A stretch of DNA of 64,000 bases, from assembly GCA_951804985.1 (NCBI GenBank), contig OX638135.1, positions 42,298,324 through 42,362,323 of the forward strand. Reading direction: 5' to 3'. The first letter of the stretch is position 1. Each line of letters opens with the position of its first letter. Both the position numbers and the translations under genes were made by a program. Below the pieces are notes generated by a model. That model was not told the DNA's origin and did not search any database. It worked only from the letters and a program-made list of their open reading frames with translations. Origin of the DNA: Dryomyza anilis. Taxonomy: Eukaryota; Arthropoda; Insecta; Diptera; Dryomyzidae. Below are positions 55,672-64,000 of the stretch, one piece after another.

Positions 55672-56452
55672 CAAAGCCTATAAGATCATTTTGTGCAATG
55701 AACTAAATGCGAATTTAGTACAAGCACAAAACAACCAGGCAAAACATGCAAAAATTGCACCAACTTTATGCTTGTGAATTGTTGTTGTCGCATTGCAGCA
55801 AGCATCATATAGGCTGTAGTGTCACTACAGAATCAAATACGACCACTGCACGCTTATAAAAAATAAAAATCTCACGATTTTATGATATTTTTATGCGCTG
55901 TGCCCTGCGAATGTATAAATTGTTGTTTGTTTTTCGACCTAAAATAGAGTTATTGCAAAAATATTGTTTTTGCGGGCTCAAGGTCTTGCCAGATACAAAG
56001 TGCTATGTACTGGGGAGTGAAACAAACAACAATTGACAAAAACAAAAAGTTGTTGGCTGACCGTACAGCTGTTTCGGAAGCTGCCAAGCTTCCTCATCAG
56101 CGGTCTTCTGCACAACTTCTGCATAGCAAGGCCTATAAGATCATTTTGTGCAATGAACTAAATGCGAATTTAGTACAACACAAAACAACCAGGTAAAACA
56201 TGCGAAAATTGCACCAACTTTATGCTTGTCAATTGTTGTTGTCGTATTGCAGCAAACATCATATAGGCTGTAGTGTCACTACATAATGAAATACGACCAC
56301 TGCACGCTTATTAAAAATATTTTAGGTCGAAAAACAAATAACAATTTATACATTCGCAGCGCATAAAAATATCATAAAATCGTAAGATGCTTGCTGCAAT
56401 GCGACAACAACAATTGACAAGCATAAAGTTGGTGCAATTTTTGCATGTTTTG
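55665..56452. repeat. Foldback-like repeat cluster 1
   Basis: A partial and then a complete copy of an about 456-bp unit (landmarks TTGCAAAAATATTGTTTTTG at 55,952, GGAAGCTGCCAAGCTTCC at 56,078, TAAGATCATTTTGTGCAATG), followed at about 56,315 by the unit's start in inverse orientation (TTTTAGGTCGAAAAACAAAT ... AATTTTTGCATGTTTTG). The unit includes the hairpins GCAAAAATATTGTTTTTGC and GGAAGCTGCCAAGCTTCC. Open frames of about 63 codons in each unit have no sign of function. Confidence 0.85.
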
Positions 56453-56470
56453 TTTTATTTATATTTCTAT

Positions 56471-56501
<31 letters not shown>

Positions 56502-57114
56502 TGTATAGATTGGTCTTCAGGTTGTGGGAAACAATCTTTAGTTGTATTTGTACTATTCAACTAAACAGTTTTCGATTTATAATTTTTTGTATCTTATTTT
56601 TGGTAATAAAAAAATTGTATAATTATTCATTCATATAATTTTCCGAATTAATTAATATAAATATGCTATTTAATTAATTATCACAACAAAGTAAATTGAC
56701 TACATATTACTGGTAAATTAAAGACATATGTAGTAATTTCTCTACATATTTCTGGACGTATAAATAAATACAAAATTTAGGTTTTTTTAATACATTTTAT
56801 ATAGAAATGCTGTTAAATTATGTAGTAATTTTCCATACAAAAACAACTACATCAGTTTAGTAAAAATAAATACATATGCTTTTGGACTTAAATCAAATAT
56901 GTATTTATTTTAAAGACATTTTTAATTATTTTTAATACAGTATTTTTTTCGGTGTACTTACATTTTATTTTATTATATCTACTTTAGCTTTAGCTGCTGC
57001 TGTGTTAGGTACCTGATGCGCACGTTTTCTTGGAGTTGTGTATGTTGGAAACAAAAAAGGAAACGATATAAATACGAAATAGCAATAGAATAAAATGTTA
57101 AGAACTGCATCTGC
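56450..57114 (+). repeat. Direct duplication of about 0.66 kb, copy 2
   Basis: Second copy of 54,995-55,671. It differs by small indels (for example about 25 bp missing near 56,785) and continues after AAGAACTGCAT into unrelated CTGCCTTCATTGGCTATCGC. Confidence 0.9.
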
Positions 57115-57613
57115 CTTCATTGGCTATCGCACAGTGGATCAAAAGGAACTTTTGCATCTCATAAATTTTGTAACTTTTGTTGTATTAAAGATACATTTCG
57201 GATACAGTTCTGTTATGAATAAAGGGAGTGGCACTTTTCACGTGTTAATGTAAGTTCAATGATGTTATATAACTTATGTATTTTAAGAGATAAATAGATG
57301 AAACTCTGTATTTATTTACTCTATGTTTATATCTTGCGATAGTATTCGGGTGTAATCGGTGTTTGGTAATTGGTGTTTTTAACACTTATTTATCTGTAAC
57401 TTTTTTCATTTAAAAGATAGATTTAGATTTAGATTAGATTTCTACTCGATAGAAAATAGATACTTTATCGAAAGAATATTTGAAAGCAAACGTTATTTAT
57501 TTTCAATTTTTGTCAAATTCATTTTAAATTTTTTTCAACGTATTTTTGTGATTTTTCTTTTTTGTAATTTTGCGTGTACGTGAATTTTTTAAAAGAAGTA
57601 TTCCCGAAGACTG
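57115..57613. other. Unassigned region upstream of a possible splice donor
   Basis: No repeat recognised. Non-coding AT-rich sequence; it could hold a promoter and first exon if the splice pattern described at 57,614-57,892 is real. Confidence 0.3.
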
Positions 57614-57892
57614 GTAAGTACTTCAAATACATATGAATTTTAGGTTTATTTGAAATATATACTAAAATAATTATGAATTATAAATTAAAGAGCAAATCAG
57701 TATTTAGTTTAGTTAATATTGTTAGTGTTACGATGAAATCATGTTGCTAATATTAAGTATGTAATGATGTATCTTTCTATATACAGTATGAGCAAAAAGA
57801 GTGTTAAAAGAGAAGCAAGTAATTTGCTTGATCATTATCTGATCAAAAGACCAAGAACTGATATAATACACCGAGAAAAAAGTGCACTTTAA
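57614..57892 (+). CDS. Possible intron and short coding start of an unknown gene
   Basis: GACTG-GTAAGTAC at 57,614 is a near-consensus splice donor. TTGCTAATATT near 57,744 fits a fly branch site, and CTTTCTATATACAG ending 57,786 is an acceptable acceptor, giving a 173-bp intron. One base later an ATG (57,788) opens MSKKSVKREASNLLDHYLIK and a few more residues, stopping at 57,892 inside an AT-rich ACACCGAGAAAAAAGTGC sequence that looks like an insertion. The basic N-terminus could belong to a transposase or nuclear protein; no family is recognised. Possibly a broken gene, possibly chance. Confidence 0.2.
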
Positions 57893-58738
57893 ATTTTAAA
57901 GTTCACGGTATCAATTTAAAGATTCGACGAATTTTTAGTGCAAAACTTTAATTTGAAATTTATCACATTAAAATTCAATGTATATTATTTAATACAATTT
58001 ATCTTCTTGCCAGTAGAACATAGTTCATAAACACAATTTGATGAACTGTTCGAATAAAAGGGATGTCGGAAAGGTTAAGAATTACAACAAAGATCAATAA
58101 TATCAGGGCCGGACGTGTAATAAAAAAAAGGCAAATAAACAAATTAAATCCGATTCAGAAAAATTCTAAAATAATTGGAAACATTGGGAATTTTTCAAAA
58201 AGCAGTTTGTAAATGATAAATAAGGTAAAACACCCTAATTCCGCCCTATGAAGGATTTTTCAGCATTTGCGTATTTTTATTTACGGAGATTTCATGATTT
58301 TTTTATTTTTATAAGACTGTGCCAATTTTTATGATTTTAAAATAAAACAACTTGAATAGAAAAATGCTTTTATAATTATACAAAAATTATACAAAAAATT
58401 AAAAATGTTCCTAATTCCGCCCTAAGTATTTTTTGAAAATCCTAATTCCGCCCTATCGCAACCCTATTTCCGCCCTATTTTAATGAATCCAATTTATGTA
58501 TATGTGTGCATTTTTTAAGCTTAAAAAATATTTTTTTAAAGTTGAATTTAAATATAAAAATAATAACTTAAAAATATATCAATAAAGCAAAGTAAATTTA
58601 TTTTATATATTTCAATAAAAAATTCAATCAATTGTGTAGAATATATAAAAGAAACTGGAAACAAAATAAAAAAAAATAAAAAACACAAAAAAAAAGTAAC
58701 TGAAATACAACAAATATTTAATAGTAAATATTATACAT
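57893..58738. other. AT-rich region with a CCTAATTCCGCCCTA cluster
   Basis: No gene. Four copies of CCTAATTCCGCCCTA or close variants lie at about 58,233, 58,410, 58,440 and 58,464, spaced unevenly in otherwise AT-rich DNA. No inverted partner is seen. Confidence 0.7.
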
Positions 58739-60355
58739 TTTGTTGTTTGTTTTTCGATCTAAAATAGAGTTATTGCAAAAATATTGTTTTTGCGGGCTCA
58801 AGGTCTTGCCAGATACAAAGTGCTATGTACTGGGGAGTGAAACAAACAACAATTGACAAAAACAAAAACATGTTGGCTGACCGTACAGCTGTTTCGGAAG
58901 CTGCCAAGCTTCCTCATCAGCGGTCTTCTGCACAATTTCTGCATAGCAAAGCCTATAAGATCATTTTGTGCAATGAACTAAATGCGAATTTAGTACAAGC
59001 ACAAAACAACCAGGCAAAACATGCAAAAATTGTACCAACTTTATGCTTGTCAATTGTTGTTGTCGCATTGCAGCAAGCATCATACAGGCTGTAGTGTCAC
59101 TACAGAATGAAATACGACCACTGCACGCTTATAAAAAATAAAAATCTCACGATTTTATGACATTTTTATGCGCTGTGCCCTGCGAATGTATAAATTGTTG
59201 TTTGTTTTTTTGACCTAAAATAGAGTTATTGCAAAAATATTGTTTTTGCGGGCTAAAGGTCTTGCCAGATACAAAGTGCTATGTACTGGGGAGTGAAACA
59301 AACAACAATTGACAAAAACAAAAAGTTGTTGGCTGACCGTACAGCTGTTTCGGAAGCTACCAAGCTTCCTCATCAGCGGTCGTCTGCACAACTTCTACAT
59401 AGCAAGGCCTATAAGATCAACTTTATGCTTGTCAATTATTGTTGTCGCATTGCAGCAAGCATCATATAGGCTGTAGTGTCACTACAGAATCAAATACGAC
59501 CACTGCACGCTTATTAAAAATTAAAATCTCACGATTTTATGATATTTTTATGCGCTGTGCTCTGCGAATGTATAAATTGTTGTTTGTTTTTCGACCTAAA
59601 ATAGAGTTATTGCAAAAATATTGTTTTTGCGGGCTCAAGGTCTTGCCAGATACAAAAGGCTATGTACTGGGGAGTGAAACAAACAACAATTGAAAAAAAT
59701 AGAAAGTTGTTGGCTGACCGTACAGCTGTTTCGGAAGCTGCCAAGCTTCCTCATCAGCGGTCTTCTGCACAACTTCTGCATAGCAAGGCCTATAAGATCA
59801 TTTTGTGCAATGAACTAAATACGAATTTAGTACAACACAAAACAACCAGGTAAAACATGTAAAAATTGCACCAACTTTATGCTTGTCAATTGTTGTTGTC
59901 GTATTGCAGCAAGCATCATATAGGCCGTAGTGTCACTACAGAATGAAATACGACCACTGCATGCTAATTAAAAATATTTTAGGTCGAAAAACAAACAACA
60001 ATTTATACATTCGCAGGGCACAGCGCATAAAAATATCATAAAATCGTAAGATGCTTGCTGCAATGCGACAACAACAATTGATAAGCATAAAGTTGGTGCA
60101 ATTTTTGCATGTTTTGCCTGGTTGTTTTGTGCTTGTACTAAATTCGCATTTAGTTCATTGCACAAAATGATCTTATAGGCCTTGATATGCAGAAGTTGTA
60201 CAGAAGACCGCTGATGAGGAAGCTTGGCAGCTTCCGAAACAGCTGTACGGTCAGCCAACAACTTTTTGTTTTTGTCAATTGTTGTTCGTTTTACTCCCCA
60301 GTACATAGCACTTTGTATCTGGCAAGACCTTGAGCCCGCAAAAACAATATTTTTG
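58739..60355. repeat. Foldback-like repeat cluster 2: three direct units and one inverted unit
   Basis: Landmark TTGCAAAAATATTGTTTTTG recurs in direct orientation at about 58,772, 59,228 and 59,609 (periods 456 and 381; the shorter one lacks 75 bp). The last direct unit (about 59,594-59,970) and an inverted unit (about 59,978-60,355) form a long palindrome with arms of some 375 bp and almost no spacer. Tandem subunits within long inverted repeats are typical of foldback elements. No transposase is seen. Confidence 0.85.
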
Positions 60356-60461
60356 AAATAATTATACATTATAGTAAATTATTTTATATGTTTCAATAAA
60401 AAATCACTCAATTAAACAGAATAGGACCAATAAAAACCAAAAACAAATTAATATATTGGTA

Positions 60462-60823
60462 CTAAAATTCAGTCTATGGAAAACTGTTCTACGGGTTCGT
60501 ATCGCTGGATTTTGTACAAAATAAAAACACACTAATATTTGGTTTTAACAAGTATCATTTCAACTAGTATTAATTAACTTTATTTAAATAACAACTTAAA
60601 GAATAATCACTTATGTCAACTGCTGAATTTATACAAATGAACTCAGCAATTTTCACTCAAGAGACGCACTAATTCACTATCAAATCACAACAGAAGTGCT
60701 GTGCCTCCGATGCGGCGGTCTTATATACTGCAGGCATCAGTTTGACACGTTTCGACAAGGTTCGACTTATTTCGAGAACCTTCTACTCCTTTCGTGAATG
60801 ACGCATGTTATTGGCATCTTATT
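60462..60823 (-). repeat. gypsy copy 2, partial 3' LTR
   Basis: Minus strand: related to the LTR of the element at 37.4-45.4 kb from ATGCCAATAACATGCGTCAT to the GAACAGTTTTCCATAGACTG end. It includes a TATATAAG equivalent near 60,722, AATAAAG near 60,580 and GTCGAACC/TTCGAGAACC blocks. The first about 180 bp of the LTR are missing; pol sequence joins it directly, so the copy is deleted across integrase and the LTR start. Confidence 0.85.
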
Positions 60824-60850
60824 TTGTTTCGTAGACCATTTTTCTTCAGG

Positions 60851-62230
60851 TTAAACATTCAGTATGTCAGCCTTTCCTTCAGCTTTTACGCAATGTCTGC
60901 ATTCCAGTTTACACTGTCGCCGTGCAAGAGCATCTGCATTTCCATGATGTCCTTCTTTACGATGTTCGATGTTGAAATCGTAGCTCTGTAATCGATCTTT
61001 GAATTGAAGTAACCATCTCAGTGCAGCGTGATCGGTTGTCAAGTGAAACTGTTGTCCGTACTGATATTTGTGGAAATTTTTCACACTTTCAATTACAGCA
61101 AAAAGCTCCCTCCTGGTGACATAGTAATTTCGCTCGGGCTTGGACAAGGTTTTACTGTAGAATGCGATAACTTTTTCTTGTCCATTTATCACTTGAGAGA
61201 GAATCCCTCCTATTCCGTATCCACTTGCATCCGTGTCAAGTACAGATTTTTCACCTGGAATTGAATACGCAAGAATTGAGATCGAGCACAGAAATTCTTT
61301 CAATTTCAACAACGATCTTTCTTGATCATCGCCCCATTGAAATGCGCGGTTCTTTCTTGTCAACTCATGAAGACTGCTAGCAACATTGGCAAAACCTGGA
61401 ACAAATCGTCTGTAGTATGTACATAGCCCCAATAAACTTCGTAGATCATGTAGATGTTGCGGTCTGGGCTATTCCTTTACGGCAACTATTTTATCTTCTT
61501 CGGTATGCACTCCTTCCGTGGTAACTCGATGACCCAGATACTTGACTTCTTTCTTGAAAAGTGAGCATTTCTTTGGGCTAAGTTATAGACCCGCATTTTT
61601 CTATCGATGGAATACTTCCTCTAGATTTTTTAAATGTTCGTTGAAATCCTTGCCCACCGTAAACCTTTTAATACGCGCTCCATTAACCGCTCGAATGTAG
61701 CTGGGGCATTGCATAGTCTAAACGGCATTACCAAAAATTGCCATAGTCCATCTCCGGTACTGAATGCGGTCTTCTCTCTTTCTTATAGATTTCTACTTCT
61801 AACGAGAAAAACCACTTGGCCTTAGATAGTGTATCCAAGGTGTCATCGATTTTGGGCAATGGCTAACTAACTTTCTTGGTGACATCATTCAGTTTTCGGT
61901 AATCAACGCAGAACCGAGTACTACCGTCCTTCTTTTTCACCAATACTACTCCATGGACTCTCAGATGGTTCCGCCATTTGTGTGCATTTCTTCAACCAAA
62001 TGTGATACTTCCTCTCTTTCGCAAGTGGTACCCTTCTTAGTGTTTGACGAACCGGATTAGAATCACCAGTGTCTATTCGATGTTTTACAATGTCAGTTCT
62101 GCCATCTTTTTGGCCCTTTTCAGCAAATATACACCGATATTTATCAAATAAGCTTTTGCACGTGACTCTTTTGATTGGCATCCAAATTCTTCGTCCACTC
62201 ATTTATAAACCTGTCAGCAGATTGTTTTTT
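60851..62230 (-). pseudogene. pol: gypsy copy 2: reverse transcriptase and RNase H, YLDD deleted
   Basis: Minus strand. [20 protein letters not shown] (about 62,140), PWSS.., [12 protein letters not shown] (about 61,890), [31 protein letters not shown] region (about 61,740), then GLCTYYRRFVPGFANVASS (61,430), SVLDTDASGYGIGGILSQ (about 61,230), YYVTRRELFAVIESVKNFHK and HGNADALARRQCKLECRHC. Around 61,657 the sequence jumps from LKGL to GKDF-equivalent codons, removing about 45 bp that in copy 1 encode the catalytic YLDD. Several stops and shifts. Integrase is absent. Confidence 0.9.
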
Positions 62231-62409
62231 TATTTGCGGTGTGGCATAGTCCCTTGATGGATTTGAGTCGCAATTTATAATTGCTGATGCCTCTTGACAC
62301 TGGCCTATCACTGTTCACTTTTTGATTAATTCTGTTGAGTTTTCCAAATTGAGAACTCTTATAGGTACAATTCTCTCTTTCTCCGCCTCTACAAGTGTTA
62401 TTCCTACCA

Positions 62410-62953
62410 CTATGTTACTTTTATACAACTCTTCGTTTGCTTCAATAAACCACAACTTGCTGATCCCACAATCTCCACTTTATTTCGCCTAAACAATTGT
62501 ATCTGAATTAGGTGGTATTTTTCTATTTTTATGAGAGATAACTTGTTTAATTTTCGGGCTCTGGTCACAATCAATGTATAGTTGGATCTCCGTGTTGGCA
62601 TAACTCAAAATTTTTCTTGTTAAATTTAGTGTGAAATCGTTCCTTATCATGAAGTCCATGCCAAGTATTACTTCCTCTACTATTTCTGCCACTATAAAAT
62701 CATGCTTAACTTTAGTAGTTCCAATCGTGATTTCCTTGGCAATCTTTCCTCTGATAGGAGCCTCTACGCCTGTAGCTGTTTGCAATCTAATTCCTATAAG
62801 CGGCACTACTACGTCCTTAACAAGGTTACTTCTTACTATTGAGTGTGAAGCTCCCGTGTCCAATGTTATCATATATGCTGTACAACCAATGAGTCCTTCG
62901 ACAGTTAAGCTATTTGACTTTCGAGCAATTTGTGAAATGAGATTCTGGGGCAA
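62410..62953 (-). pseudogene. pol: gypsy copy 2: aspartic protease and linker
   Basis: Minus strand, one frame of about 154 codons: LISQIARKSNSLTVEGLIGC, AYMITLDTGASHSIVRSNLV with the catalytic DTG at about 62,855, APIRGKIAKEITIGTTKVKH, and LGMDFMIRNDFTLNLTRKIL. It runs parallel to 38,740-39,170 of copy 1. Because copy 2 stays open through the position where copy 1 has its TAA at 38,895, that stop is specific to copy 1. Confidence 0.9.
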
Positions 62954-63004
62954 TCGGTTGTGGGAGTCAGATCGTGCCCCGCAGAACCGACTCGTTTTAG
63001 TTTA

Positions 63005-64000
63005 AAGATTGTTTAAAATTGTTATTTTCGACATGATCCTGTCGTTCGTCATATCTGGGTTCCTCTGTGGATTGAGTTATTGAGCGCTTGCGTTTTTTAC
63101 GACAGTCACGTGCCATCTGCCCATATGTATCTCAGTTGTAAATTGGGTTTCACGGTTTGCACCTGTGTGTTCGGATTTATTTCCATCTTTAACCGCTTGG
63201 CATACTACTTGAAATAAGTCATCGCTTTATATATCCATTTTTGGGGTCTTGGTTGACACAACGTATTAGCGGTCTCCATGGTAAGTGTTGTGGTTACGGT
63301 TTCCGTAAATGTTATCTTGGGCATAATCACTGTTGCACGCTTTGTCTCCAGATCACGTATGCCATCAACAAACGCTTCGATCTTGCACTTTTCTATGAAA
63401 TCACTCGTTGAATCTGCATACGACAAATGCGCAAGCCTCTCGACGTCCGCTGCATACGCCTGCAATGTTTCACAATTTCTTTGCATTCGGTCCTTTAGTT
63501 CCATTCTGTGGATCTGCTTCATGTGATCACTGCCATATTTGCGTTGCAGTGCAGCCATAACCGCTAAATTACTATTTCTATCACTTTCTGGAACAGTGTG
63601 CTATACTTCGGCTGCGCCTCCTTTTAGGGCAACAATAAGCGCTGCTACGCTATCTTCATTGTTCCATCGATTATTTACAGCCGCTAACAACATGCTGTGT
63701 AGGTCCATTTATCTGAAACACGTGCAAATCTTTTTTTTTATTTCCTGGATTCTTTGTCTAGATCATTTTCTAATCTTTGAATTTTTTCATCAATGTTCAC
63801 TTCCACGTCATTTACATGCGTTTCAAGTTCCGTCACTTTGCTATGGAGTGTATTAGAAACTTTCAAAAGCTGCTTCGAATGTTCCTGCATCTGTTTCTCC
63901 ACTTTTACTTGATGTTGGTTGGAATATTCTTGAAGTTTCTGTATTTTAGTTTGAAGGTGATTTGAATTTTCTAGAAGTTCTGTTTTAAGTTGATTGGAAT
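63005..64000 (-). pseudogene. gag: gypsy copy 2: gag (runs off the window)
   Basis: Minus strand. Coiled-coil N-part from the window edge to about 63,720 (QNQHQVKVEKQ-type Gln/Lys-rich, parallel to residues 80-200 of copy 1), then from 63,558 MAALQRKYGSDHMKQIHRME, QRNCETLQAYAADVERLAHL and IEAFVDGIRDLETKRAT, a typical gypsy capsid region, and near 63,120 a degraded zinc knuckle (YGQMARDCRKK). This capsid-knuckle block is what copy 1 lacks. Confidence 0.85.

Noticed and set aside
56005..60369. Conserved 62-89 codon frames starting MYWGVKQTTI in the foldback-like units
   Set aside because: Near-identical because the units are recent copies; ends differ with frameshifts, and both orientations occur. 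No motif is recognised.

Overview
The window is repeat-rich, AT-rich nuclear DNA of a higher dipteran (a Drosophila- or tephritid-like fly), probably heterochromatin or a transposon-dense island. The call rests on DINE-1/mini-me-type elements carrying the (GACA)/(GGAC) microsatellite and the 'GATCAAGAATATATA' core, a copia element primed by an internal piece of initiator tRNA-Met, and insect-type gypsy, BEL/Pao, RTE and Tc1/mariner-class sequences. I find no convincing host protein-coding gene; the only possible one is a two-exon 5' end near 57.6-57.9 kb.

Layout. 1-13.6 kb: higher-order satellite with a ~4.88 kb unit (2 complete copies plus most of a third). Each unit holds three 'A-rich leader + DINE-like element' modules and a spacer. 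13.6-15.5 kb: two tRNA-like cassettes, a 42-bp minisatellite and a diverged A-rich module without the element. 15.56-19.3 kb: copia-like element broken by stop codons. 19.6-28.5 kb: a rearranged BEL/Pao element on the minus strand, into whose leader an RTE-like LINE (minus) went; the LINE is itself interrupted by a dead Tc1/mariner-class transposon (plus). 30.0-33.7 kb: a DINE-like element abutting 3.1 kb of a 7-bp satellite. 33.8-36.2 kb and 45.4-46.7 kb: two copies of a repeat family carrying an internal 15-bp minisatellite. 37.4-45.4 kb: a gypsy element with two LTRs and a 4-bp target duplication, whose reverse transcriptase is split by a 2,977-bp hAT-like element with an 8-bp target duplication; that element in turn contains a DINE-like copy. 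48-51.8 kb: more DINE-like relatives, a small MITE, a 327-bp element with perfect 35-bp inverted ends, and a gag relic. 54-60.4 kb: direct and inverted repeats resembling a foldback element. 60.5-64 kb: a second, older, deleted copy of the same gypsy family on the minus strand, which preserves the empty hAT target site.

No open pathway or operon is present. What connects the parts is nesting: the gypsy, hAT-like and DINE-like insertions give a relative chronology, and the DINE-like family appears as solo element, as satellite building block, as microsatellite neighbour and as the ends of a small inverted-repeat element. The most interesting signals are the DINE-based higher-order repeat with its element-free relative next door, the hAT-like element with its empty site in the same window, the foldback-like repeat cluster, and the minisatellite-bearing mobile family.
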